Counted from the stretch's first letter, positions 1 through 7,033 are shown. The stretch is DNA of 19,801 nt from Lysobacterales bacterium (GCA_026990095.1 JALSIL010000235.1:1-19801); one strand, 5' to 3'. Notes: generated by a model from the letters alone, not told the origin. A program made the numbers and translations.

Positions 1-1030
1 CATAAGAACCATCTAAAACCCGATCGCTCCATTTTTTGTTATCCAAGTACCATTCTACCGTTTTACGAATGCCACTTGCAAACGATTCCGAGGGAGTCCA
101 GCCCAATTGATTCTGTAATTTGGACGAATCAATGGCATAACGCTGGTCATGCCCTGGTCTATCGGTGACATAAGTGACTAAATCCCGTCGGCATTTGCCT
201 GCAACAGGTCGTAACTCATCTAAAATATCGCACAAAGCATGCACCACTTGAATGTTTTGTTTTTCTTCATTGCCACCGACATTATAAACTTCACCAACTT
301 TTCCTTTATGTATAACCGTTTCAATGGCGCTGCAATGGTCTTGGACATAAAGCCAATCGCGAATATTTTTACCATCACCATAAACGGGTAAAGGTTCAAA
401 ATTTAACGCTTTGGTTATAATTAATGGAATAAGCTTTTCAGGAAACTGAAAAGGACCGTAATTATTGGAACAATTTGTGGTTAAAACAGGCAAACCATAA
501 GTGTGGTAATAAGCCCGCACCAAATGATCCGATGAAGCTTTTGATGCAGAATAGGGCGAATTCGGTGAATAGGGCGTAGTTTCGGTAAATAAGCCAGTCT
601 CACCAAGTGAGCCATAGACCTCATCAGTGGAAACGTGTAAAAACCTAAAGTTGTCTTTTTTGTCATCGACTAAAGTTTGGTAATAACTCAAAGCCTGTTT
701 GAGTAAGTTAAATGTTCCCACAATATTGGTGGTAATAAAATCATCAGGGGCATCAATTGAACGATCAACATGACTCTCAGCGGCAAAATTAACAATAACA
801 TCGGGTTGGTGCTTTTTTATAATCTTAGCAACCAAGTCATGATCGCCAATATCGCCTTGAATAAAAGTGTAATTATCATTGCCATCAAGCTGTGCAAGGG
901 TGTCAAGATTTCCTGCATAGGTTAACTTGTCTAAGTTGATGATTTTGCGTTTTTTATCAAGCACTTGCTGCAAAATAAAATTTCCACCGATAAAGCCAGC
1001 ACCACCTGTAACTAACCACGTTTGAGTCAT
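1..1030 (-). CDS. rfbB: dTDP-glucose 4,6-dehydratase, 3' end outside window
   Basis: This enzyme converts dTDP-glucose to dTDP-4-keto-6-deoxyglucose, the second step of dTDP-L-rhamnose and related sugar synthesis for lipopolysaccharide or capsule; it is cytosolic and NAD-dependent. Reading from 1030 down to the window edge gives 343 codons without a stop. The N-terminus has the Rossmann motif VTGGAGFIGG (residues 7-16). STDEVYG (134-140) carries the catalytic Asp-Glu pair, and YSASK (160-164) is the SDR Tyr-x3-Lys pair. AAESHVDRSID (83-93) is also typical of RmlB. The family is usually about 350-360 residues, and the visible end (RVLDGSY) resembles the usual near-C-terminal sequence, so only about 10-20 codons are missing. 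The ATG follows an extended -10 promoter by about 30 bases, with a weak ribosome site. Other sugar genes may lie beyond the left edge, but none is visible here. Confidence 0.95.
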   Translation of the reverse strand, partial: MTQTWLVTGGAGFIGGNFILQQVLDKKRKIINLDKLTYAGNLDTLAQLDGNDNYTFIQGDIGDHDLVAKIIKKHQPDVIVNFAAESHVDRSIDAPDDFITTNIVGTFNLLKQALSYYQTLVDDKKDNFRFLHVSTDEVYGSLGETGLFTETTPYSPNSPYSASKASSDHLVRAYYHTYGLPVLTTNCSNNYGPFQFPEKLIPLIITKALNFEPLPVYGDGKNIRDWLYVQDHCSAIETVIHKGKVGEVYNVGGNEEKQNIQVVHALCDILDELRPVAGKCRRDLVTYVTDRPGHDQRYAIDSSKLQNQLGWTPSESFASGIRKTVEWYLDNKKWSDRVLDGSY

Positions 1031-1059
1031 TGAACTACCAAAAATTTATAAGGGTCGTG

Positions 1060-1068
1060 ATTATATCA
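1060..1068 (-). promoter_or_regulatory. extended -10 promoter of rfbB
   Basis: On the minus strand this reads TGATATAAT, a perfect -10 hexamer with the TG extension that can replace a good -35. No convincing -35 hexamer lies 16-18 bases upstream (minus-strand CAGTCG is the nearest). The start site would be near 1053, giving a leader of about 23 bases to the rfbB ATG. This is inference from sequence alone. Confidence 0.45.
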
Positions 1069-1187
1069 TAAAATAAAATACCCGACTGTTTAAGAGCTTT
1101 AAAATCAACACTAATTTGCTTAGGATTAACATTGTTATCAGTTTTTAAGAACAGTACCCAATTATTAAGACAGCTAAATTGATTTAC

Positions 1188-1346
1188 GAGACCTTTGCAT
1201 AACTATATGACGAAAGAAAAAATAGAGAAAATTTGCCAGATTGAGTTTAAAATTGAAGGTAATAACCAGTTATTGGCGAGATTTTTAGCGAAAAGCTAGT
1301 GAATTTAATCATTTTTTACTCGTCACTATAATTATGCTAAGGTCTC
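1188..1346. mobile_element. MITE-like element with IS5-type terminal inverted repeats
   Basis: The left end begins GAGACCTTTGCATAACTATA and the right end, read on the minus strand, begins GAGACCTTAGCATAATTATA. The two match for about 27 bases, with two substitutions and one inserted base, the arms ending TGACGA and GTGACGA. GAGACCTTTGCA is the kind of terminal repeat seen on many IS5-family elements (established knowledge, from memory). The 159-bp element has no room for a transposase, so it is best read as a non-autonomous derivative or an internally deleted IS. No clean target duplication is seen: the left flank ends TTAC and the right flank begins TATT, so it is probably old or its ends have drifted. 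The family assignment is inferred. Confidence 0.55.
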
Positions 1347-1475
1347 TATTATGCTATCATGAACGCATGGATAAAACGGTGGTTATAGATACAAGTATCA
1401 GGGTTGATGTGAATAATTGATTGCACTCTAATTGGCGTTTCACTATCAGATTTTGAGTAATATTGGAATTAAATT

Positions 1476-1504
1476 TTCAAATTGCTAATTTTTAATGATA
1501 GAAT
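1476..1504 (+). promoter_or_regulatory. sigma-70 type promoter of the PP2C gene
   Basis: TTCAAA (1476-1481, four of six matches to the -35 consensus) is followed after exactly 17 bases by TAGAAT (1499-1504, five of six matches to -10). The start site would be near 1511, giving a leader of about 23 bases. The leader has no strong ribosome site. Inferred from sequence only. Confidence 0.4.
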
Positions 1505-1533
1505 GCTAGGAAAGACTAACTATTTAAATCATT

Positions 1534-2241
1534 ATGAATTTTAAAATTGGACATGTTACCCATACAGGAATCAAGCGAGATCACAACGAAGATACTTATG
1601 GCGTCAGTCATGATTTAAATATATGGTTAGTCGCTGATGGCATGGGAGGGCATGATCATGGGGAACTTGCCAGTGCCATGGCACGTGATTCTGTGTTGCA
1701 TTTTTTGAATAATAATGATTCCCTAAAAGACAGCATTTTAAAAGCCAATCAGTCGATTATTGACAGTTCGTATGAGCGAGGTGGTGATTTACCTATGGGA
1801 ACTACCGTTGTGCTGTTGCAAATAAAAAACCATAAATATTATACCGCTTGGGTTGGAGATAGCCGAATTTACAAGTGTTCAAACAACCAATTAACAGCAA
1901 TTTCTACTGATCATTCTTATGTTCAAGAACTCGTTGACCAAAATTTAATTACGCTCGAGCAAGCCCGTACGCATCCGCACAGAAACGTCGTGACTCAAGC
2001 ATTAGGGGTTACTGATAATTCTGAAATAAAAGTGTCTCTAAAGCAAGGAGAGGTGGCTATTGGAGATAAGTTCCTTTTATGCAGTGATGGCTTATCTGAA
2101 GAAGTTGAAGACACTAAAATTGAAGCAATATTAGCTAAAAATGTTCATCCCCAAGAAATTGCTGATCAATTAACCATTGCCGCACTTAAGTCGGGTGGTT
2201 CTGATAATATCACAGTCGTTGTCATTGAAGTTGTTTCATAG
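1534..2241 (+). CDS. PP2C-family Ser/Thr protein phosphatase (Stp1/PrpC type)
   Basis: A soluble metal-dependent phosphatase of 235 residues, the usual size for stand-alone bacterial PP2C enzymes. It should remove phosphate from Ser/Thr residues using two Mn/Mg ions. The family motifs appear in order: GIKRDHNED (12-20, phosphate- and metal-binding Arg/Asp region), LVADGMGGH (32-40, with metal-binding D35 and G36), GTTVV, WVGDSRIY, a TDHSYVQELV segment, HRNVVTQALG, LLCSDGLSE (metal Asp) and GGSDNITVVVI near the C-terminus (last metal Asp). No membrane segment or sensor domain is visible. In many bacteria such genes sit beside a Hanks-type kinase or in type VI secretion loci; neither is in this window, so the partner and substrates are unknown. 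Its last 20 bases overlap the end of convergent mobA. The start is the first ATG in frame after a plausible promoter, though its ribosome site is weak. Confidence 0.9.
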   Translation: MNFKIGHVTHTGIKRDHNEDTYGVSHDLNIWLVADGMGGHDHGELASAMARDSVLHFLNNNDSLKDSILKANQSIIDSSYERGGDLPMGTTVVLLQIKNHKYYTAWVGDSRIYKCSNNQLTAISTDHSYVQELVDQNLITLEQARTHPHRNVVTQALGVTDNSEIKVSLKQGEVAIGDKFLLCSDGLSEEVEDTKIEAILAKNVHPQEIADQLTIAALKSGGSDNITVVVIEVVS

Positions 2242-2758
2242 CTTCTTGCCATTGTTGTGGTGAATTGGTGTTGAGGAAATGTTCCTGTCTAAAGCAATGT
2301 TTAATTTTTTTGACTTGCAGTTGTTTAAACAATTGGTAAAGCGATAATTGTTTACTTGAAATTTGTGTAGCAACAAGTCGACGTATTTCTTTTGTATTTT
2401 TTATAATAAAAGGAAATTTATGCTTCTCTAAGTGGCTTAAGTCAAGGCTCTTTTTCTGAATAATCGTTTTTATTATTTTAGCTTTGAGTAGAGGCATATC
2501 CACAGGAATGAAAAGAATGTGAGTATACCCTGTTAGTTGTTGCAGGCAAGTTGATATCCCTCCTAATGGTCCAACTCCACTCATTGTGTCTTCGATTCCA
2601 TAACGGCCACTAATAAAAACGGACTCAATACCAGCATCAATAACTAGCTTTTTAGTTCTTTCTAACAGTGTTTGATTCTTTATCGTTAATTGTGATTTGT
2701 CCGTACCCATTCGAGAAGAAAGTCCTCCGGCTAAAACCACCCCAGCAATAGAGTTCAT
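2222..2758 (-). CDS. mobA: molybdenum cofactor guanylyltransferase
   Basis: MobA transfers GMP from GTP to molybdenum-molybdopterin, making the MGD form that is built into bis-MGD for enzymes such as NarG. The N-terminus VVLAGGLSSRMGTDK (residues 7-21) is the family's nucleotide-binding signature, and the PVDMPLL segment carries the conserved metal-binding Asp. At 178 residues it is slightly shorter than E. coli MobA (about 194), with the shortening in the C-terminal half. Its ATG overlaps the stop of moeA by one base (TAATG), so the two are almost certainly translationally coupled. Its 3' end overlaps the convergent phosphatase gene by 20 bases and no terminator is visible there. Context in the regulator-moeA-mobA unit, facing away from narG, supports a dedicated role in supplying cofactor for nitrate reductase. 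Confidence 0.92.
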   Translation of the reverse strand: MNSIAGVVLAGGLSSRMGTDKSQLTIKNQTLLERTKKLVIDAGIESVFISGRYGIEDTMSGVGPLGGISTCLQQLTGYTHILFIPVDMPLLKAKIIKTIIQKKSLDLSHLEKHKFPFIIKNTKEIRRLVATQISSKQLSLYQLFKQLQVKKIKHCFRQEHFLNTNSPQQWQEAMKQLQ

Positions 2759-4032
2759 TACAACACCATTTGATTGGGCACCATCGGTGCGATATTTATC
2801 AGTTCCCCTTTTTTTATATTTTCACTTTCCTCTGGTAGTATCAACCAACAATTAGACTGAGCAAATGAACTCGATTGGTATGAGCCTTGATCGGATAACA
2901 TTTTTACACACAATTGACCTTTCTCATCAATGTGAGCCTGTGCTTTAGCAAAAGTGCGAAAACCTTTCTTTTTACTCATATCTGCACAAACTTGCGCTTT
3001 GAGTTTTTTTTCTGATGGAAGCTTTAACAGGGTGCGTATAAATGGTGAGACAAAAAATCGCATACCTGCAGCTGCTGCAATGGGATTGCCTGGTAAGCCA
3101 AAATAAATGACGCCATTGGGTAGTTCTGCAAATAAAATTGGTTTTCCAGGGCGAATCTTAGCTTTATGAAAATGAATCTCGGCACCACGGGCAAGTAATG
3201 CTTGAGGAATAAAATCATATTTTCCCATTGAGACAGCCCCGGTGGAAAAAATTACCTTAACCTCTTTTGCCAGTGCCTCATCAATCAGTTTATTAAAGGC
3301 ATTTATATTGTCATGACAACGCCCAACAAAAACAGGGTAACAATTAAGGCTTTGCGAATAAGATTTTAAGAAAGGTTGATTAGAATTAAATATTTTTCCA
3401 GAAGTTAATGAAGATGAAGACTTTTTAGCCAGTTCATTGCCTGTGGATAAAACAGCCACTTTAATTTTTTTAACAACTTTAATGCACTTAATACCAACAG
3501 TGGCTAGTGCCATAATATGTTGCGATTGAATAAGGGTATGTTTTTTGACTACGGTGTCGTTTATTTTATAGTCTGTTCCTCGTTTTCGAATATTTCTGCC
3601 TTTTTGCACTAATTCTGACAATGCAATGGTTTTATTGCCATTATCTTGGTTGATTTCTACCTTTTCAATCTGAATAACGCCATCAAATAAATCAGGAACA
3701 GGAGCACCAGTCATAATTTCCCAAGCCAAATGCTCGGTATCCGGATTAATCTCTTGGCAATCGCCTGCTTGGATGCTTCCTGATACTTTAAGAGTGATGC
3801 TGCCGAATTTTTTAATGGCCTCATTGACAATTTTTGTTTGGATGGCAAAACCATCCATGGCTGAATTATTAAAACTGGGCACATTTATTGGTGATAAGAT
3901 GTCTTCGGCTACTAAGCGATTAAGTGCATTTTCCAACTCGCACTGTTGGCATGAGTTAATGCGGTGGTTAGTAGCGACTTGTTCGATTAACTCAAGTGCC
4001 TTAGGGTAGGGTAAGAGGTTTTTCTTTTGCAT
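2758..4032 (-). CDS. moeA: molybdopterin molybdenumtransferase
   Basis: MoeA inserts molybdate into adenylylated molybdopterin, giving Mo-molybdopterin. From the chosen ATG the protein has 424 residues, close to E. coli MoeA (411). Recognisable parts in order: the N-terminal segment with SFNNSAMDGFA, the MTGAPVPD region, STGNEL (start of the MoCF-binding domain), STGAVSMGKYDF (equivalent of the TGGVSxGxYD motif), AKIRPGKPI, and GLPGNPIAA. A longer in-frame start exists at 4098, but it would overlap the upstream regulator by 65 bases and add 22 residues unlike the family. The ATG at 4030-4032 lies one base after the regulator's TAA (TAAcATG), the arrangement expected for coupled translation, and there is no separate ribosome site. 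The moeA stop in turn overlaps the mobA start. It belongs to the cofactor supply for NarG. Confidence 0.93.
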   Translation of the reverse strand: MQKKNLLPYPKALELIEQVATNHRINSCQQCELENALNRLVAEDILSPINVPSFNNSAMDGFAIQTKIVNEAIKKFGSITLKVSGSIQAGDCQEINPDTEHLAWEIMTGAPVPDLFDGVIQIEKVEINQDNGNKTIALSELVQKGRNIRKRGTDYKINDTVVKKHTLIQSQHIMALATVGIKCIKVVKKIKVAVLSTGNELAKKSSSSLTSGKIFNSNQPFLKSYSQSLNCYPVFVGRCHDNINAFNKLIDEALAKEVKVIFSTGAVSMGKYDFIPQALLARGAEIHFHKAKIRPGKPILFAELPNGVIYFGLPGNPIAAAAGMRFFVSPFIRTLLKLPSEKKLKAQVCADMSKKKGFRTFAKAQAHIDEKGQLCVKMLSDQGSYQSSSFAQSNCWLILPEESENIKKGELINIAPMVPNQMVL

Positions 4033-4033
4033 G

Positions 4034-5542
4034 TTATTTGAACCGGCATTCTGAATGGTTGTTTTTAAATTGGCAATGAGTTGATAAATTTTCATCACAA
4101 TAATGGCACAACATTTTTATGTCTTTAATTTGAATTTGGTGTCTTTCTGAAGACAAGCCCCTGTTCTTAAAGGATTTTAAGGAGCGAGAAAAAGTTTCTG
4201 GTTTCATGTCCAATAAGGAAGCAATAATGGTTTTTTCATAAGGTAACAAAATGGTATTGGGGTTTTTTTGTTCAATAAATTGCTTGAGTAAAAACCACCC
4301 AACTCTTTCCTTGGAAGATTTTAAGCGGTTGTTATCAATTTGACTTAAATAACTTCTGGAAGTTTGCGATAAATGCTTTAATGAATTTAAGGCTAATGCA
4401 AGGTCTTTGTTTAATAAATTTCGATAGATTGAAGAGGGAAAAGACATCAATTTGGCTTCATTACTAATTTGTGCACTGCTGTAGTATTTATCATTAGTAA
4501 AAATGGATGATTCGATTACCAAGTTGCCTGTGGAGAGCATTTGTTCAACAGTTTCATTGCCATCAGCTGTGCTTTTGTAGATTTTGACCCAACCACACAA
4601 AATGACATAAATTCGTGAAGCTGGTTCTCCCTCTAAAAACAGTAAACTGCCTTTTTTATAGCTTTTAATGTTACTGAGCCTAAATAATTCGTTAACGGTT
4701 GATTGAGATAAATTTCTAAAAAAAGGAAAGTCTAAAATAACTGATTGATCTTCTTGAGGAATAGAACACTGCAGGGGAGATTCGTTATTTGGTTGTTTAT
4801 TTAATTGTTTAATAAGGGCAAGTTCAATGACGTGCATCATTTCCATTTTTTCAGTTACCATGTCATACCAGTTTTTGGCATTTACTTGAGGAATCTCATT
4901 GGCTTCCATTTGCTTGTGGACATCTTCAATATTTCTATTAACAATAAAACAACTTTCGAAAGCTTGTCTTTGCCTTTCATTTGCCAGTGCTAAAAATGAG
5001 CGTTTGTTGATGCTTTGTTCACTAAGTAAAATTTTGAAATCCCTGCGGAATTGCTCTGAATTAAATTCATTGAAAGCAAATCCAACAATCCCTAAAGCAC
5101 GTTCTCGACCAATGCGTTCTTTCCAATTAATGTAGTTTGAGAGTGCAGATATATCTGCGGGAATGTTCTTTTTGTCAAAGAACGCAAGTTCAATTAATAC
5201 ATAACCTAAGTGAACAATAAGGCTGTAAGTATAGAGTGAAGAAGCTTGTATTACATCAATTTCTTTTAGTTGGATGTTTTGCCTGAACAGGGCTTTATTG
5301 ATAAAGTTTGTATAGATATGTTTCAGTTTGTCGTAACTTTTTCGTTGTTCTGTATTAAACTTTTTACTCCCATGCCGAGCAAATTGCAGTATCTCTTCAA
5401 TCAACAAGTCATTGGTTTTAATGATTTGTTTTAATTTTTCAAGACTGTATTCGTCTTTTGTGGACAAATACAAACACAGACTGCCGCGTTCTTTTTGAAA
5501 CGAATGAATGGATTGGCATAATAGGGTTAGAAGTTGATTCAT
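4034..5542 (-). CDS. NIT-domain CRP/FNR-family regulator, probable nitrate/nitrite-responsive activator
   Basis: A 502-residue protein, about twice the usual CRP/FNR length. Residues 1 to about 250 are predicted helical and resemble the nitrate/nitrite-sensing NIT domain known from NasR: QKERGSLCLYLS (16-27) fits the conserved ERG-S motif, and ERIGRERALG (142-151) looks like the second arginine-bearing motif. Residues about 272-390 form the cyclic-nucleotide-type beta barrel (KKGSLLFLEGEPASRIYVI). Residues about 408-475 are the winged helix, with LPYEKTIIASLLDMKPETFSRSL. Its recognition helix has E449, S452 and R453, the E-x2-S-R pattern FNR uses to read TTGAT. The FNR N-terminal cysteine cluster is absent. 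Instead the extreme C-terminus has cysteines at 479, 482, 490 and 499. The gene is divergent from the nar operon and coupled to moeA-mobA, supporting a nitrate-control role. Ligand binding is inferred. The start has a poor ribosome site, but the NIT motif begins by residue 15. Confidence 0.85.
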   Translation of the reverse strand: MNQLLTLLCQSIHSFQKERGSLCLYLSTKDEYSLEKLKQIIKTNDLLIEEILQFARHGSKKFNTEQRKSYDKLKHIYTNFINKALFRQNIQLKEIDVIQASSLYTYSLIVHLGYVLIELAFFDKKNIPADISALSNYINWKERIGRERALGIVGFAFNEFNSEQFRRDFKILLSEQSINKRSFLALANERQRQAFESCFIVNRNIEDVHKQMEANEIPQVNAKNWYDMVTEKMEMMHVIELALIKQLNKQPNNESPLQCSIPQEDQSVILDFPFFRNLSQSTVNELFRLSNIKSYKKGSLLFLEGEPASRIYVILCGWVKIYKSTADGNETVEQMLSTGNLVIESSIFTNDKYYSSAQISNEAKLMSFPSSIYRNLLNKDLALALNSLKHLSQTSRSYLSQIDNNRLKSSKERVGWFLLKQFIEQKNPNTILLPYEKTIIASLLDMKPETFSRSLKSFKNRGLSSERHQIQIKDIKMLCHYCDENLSTHCQFKNNHSECRFK

Positions 5543-5612
5543 TTATTATTAGAAGTTATTTGATTAAGGCTATTTTACCTGTAACTTTCGAAAATTGTTG
5601 TAAAGAAAGAAA

Positions 5613-5621
5613 ATTATATCA
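5613..5621 (-). promoter_or_regulatory. extended -10 promoter of the NIT-CRP regulator operon
   Basis: The minus strand reads TGATATAAT, a perfect -10 with TG extension. With a 17-base spacer the -35 position would be 5636-5641, inside the FNR-type box, and its hexamer there (minus AATCAA) is poor. The start site would be near 5606, giving a leader of about 64 bases to the regulator ATG at 5542. Inference from sequence. Confidence 0.4.
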
Positions 5622-5635
5622 ATAAATGCCAATAC

Positions 5636-5649
5636 TTGATTTCAATCAA
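5636..5649. promoter_or_regulatory. perfect FNR-type box TTGAT-TTCA-ATCAA
   Basis: This is the exact FNR/ANR consensus (TTGAT, four bases, ATCAA), centred at 5642.5 in the 182-bp divergent gap. A TAAAAT -10 at 5671-5676 puts the narK1 start site near 5683-5684, so the box centre falls at about -41, the class II activation position. It could be bound by a genuine FNR or by the adjacent NIT-CRP protein, whose recognition helix carries the FNR specificity residues. On the other side it covers the -35 position of the regulator's own likely promoter. Confidence 0.8.
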
Positions 5650-5670
5650 GTGACTTATGTTGTCAATTCA

Positions 5671-5676
5671 TAAAAT
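5671..5676 (+). promoter_or_regulatory. -10 element of the narK1 (nar operon) promoter
   Basis: TAAAAT lies 21 bases after the end of the FNR-type box, with no good -35 hexamer between, as expected of an activator-dependent class II promoter. The start site would be near 5683-5684, leaving a leader of about 41 bases. AGAGGT (5715-5720), five bases before the narK1 ATG, is the ribosome site. Confidence 0.55.
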
Positions 5677-5724
5677 AACAAAATCACCAATCGAGTTTTA
5701 TTTGTATATTTTGCAGAGGTAATC

Positions 5725-7026
5725 ATGAAAAATTTAGAAAATGTGACAAAAAGTGAACAAACTAAGGCACTGACATTAAGCACATTGGCATTCACTGTTT
5801 GTTTTGCTGTGTGGACAATCTTTTCCATTATTGGTATGAAAATAAAAGGAGAGTTGGGGTTAAGTGATACTCAGTTTGGTGTTTTGGTGGCAACACCAAT
5901 TTTAACGGGTTCTTTAAGCCGTATATTTTTAGGCATTTGGACCGATCAATACGGCGGACGCATTATTTTTACACTGCAGATGCTAACATCGGCTTTGGCT
6001 GCTTTTTTCCTTACTTACGCACACACTTACCCTATGTATTTGCTTGGTGCACTGGGTTTAGGCTTATCTGGAGGCTCTTTTGCTGTGGGCATTGCTTATG
6101 TTTCCTCTTGGTATGAAGATGAAAAGCAAGGCACAGCTTTAGGTATATTTGGTGCAGGAAATGTTGGTGCTGCGGTGACTAACTTTGGAGCTCCTATATT
6201 ACTTGTGGCAATGGGGGGAGAGTGGCGAAAAGTTGTACTAGTTTATGCAGCCGTTTTAGCCATTACTGCTGTTTTATTCTTTTTATTCAGCAAAACTGAT
6301 CCGGCTCATACTGGAGCGAAAGGCAAGGCTCGACCATTTATGGAGCAAATGAAACCACTTAAACATTTAATTGTTTGGCGTTTTGCTTTGTATTATTTCT
6401 TTGTTTTCGGTGCTTATGTGGCATTAGCGTTATGGTTGCCGCGTTACTATGTTGGGGTTTATCATCTGCCATTAGCAACAGCAGGTATGTTGGCTGCAGC
6501 TTATGCCTTGCCAGGAGCTATATTTAGAGCTCTTGGTGGTTGGTTGTCAGATAAATTTGGTGCCCGCACTATCATGTATTGGACTTTTATTGTTTCTTTG
6601 ATTTGTACAGTAATTATGTCTTACCCATCAACAGATTATGTAGTGAAGGGTATTGAAGGACCCATATCTTTTAATATAACTATTCCGTTATGGTTGTTTG
6701 TCTCCATGACAATTATTTTGGGATTCTTTATGTCACTAGGAAAAGCGGCAGTTTACAAACACATTCCGCATTACTTTCCCGAGAACGTTGGTTCTGTTGG
6801 TGGTATAGTTGGATTGATTGGTGGTCTAGGTGGCTTCATCTTACCAATTACCTTTGGCATCATGAATGACCACATAGGGGTATGGACAAGTTGCTTTATG
6901 TTGTTGTCGGTTATTATTGCGGTTTCATTGATTTGGATGCACTTTGCGATTAGACGTGCAGAGCGAAAAGCACATCCAGAATTACGTAACGCACAGCATT
7001 TACCTGAATTAGATCACATTAATTAA
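5725..7026 (+). CDS. narK1: NarK1-type nitrate transporter (MFS, NNP family)
   Basis: A 433-residue inner-membrane protein with about 12 hydrophobic segments, belonging to the nitrate/nitrite porter branch of the major facilitator superfamily. Type 1 NarK proteins are thought to import nitrate with protons. Visible marks are the Arg in the second membrane segment (SRIFLG, R66), the loop motif DQYGGR after it, the glycine-rich nitrate signature FGAGNVGAAVTNFG (142-155), a second Arg in GAIFRALGG (R268), and the late signature GLIGGLGGFILP. The two arginines correspond to the substrate-binding pair of E. coli NarK. It is the first gene of narK1-narK2-narGHJI, preceded by the FNR-type box, and has an AGAGGT ribosome site. 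A hairpin and a separate ribosome site follow before narK2. The transport direction is from family knowledge, not visible in the sequence. Confidence 0.9.
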   Translation: MKNLENVTKSEQTKALTLSTLAFTVCFAVWTIFSIIGMKIKGELGLSDTQFGVLVATPILTGSLSRIFLGIWTDQYGGRIIFTLQMLTSALAAFFLTYAHTYPMYLLGALGLGLSGGSFAVGIAYVSSWYEDEKQGTALGIFGAGNVGAAVTNFGAPILLVAMGGEWRKVVLVYAAVLAITAVLFFLFSKTDPAHTGAKGKARPFMEQMKPLKHLIVWRFALYYFFVFGAYVALALWLPRYYVGVYHLPLATAGMLAAAYALPGAIFRALGGWLSDKFGARTIMYWTFIVSLICTVIMSYPSTDYVVKGIEGPISFNITIPLWLFVSMTIILGFFMSLGKAAVYKHIPHYFPENVGSVGGIVGLIGGLGGFILPITFGIMNDHIGVWTSCFMLLSVIIAVSLIWMHFAIRRAERKAHPELRNAQHLPELDHIN

Positions 7027-7033
7027 AAAAGTT

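Larger units (their letters stand above)
1031..1533. other. gene-free stretch between rfbB and the PP2C gene
   Basis: These 503 bases between two divergent genes carry no supportable intact gene. They hold the rfbB promoter at the left, a MITE-like element (1188-1346) in the middle, and the phosphatase gene promoter at the right (1476-1504). A 17-codon frame at 1367-1420 (MDKTVVIDTSIRVDVNN) resembles the first residues of PIN-domain toxins and could be a remnant, but it is too short to call. Nothing else stands out in the AT-rich parts at 1070-1187. Confidence 0.6.

Noticed and set aside
4033..4098. Longer moeA start at 4098
   Set aside because: It would overlap the regulator by 65 bases and add 22 residues unlike MoeA N-termini. 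ATG 4032, one base after the regulator stop, fits better.
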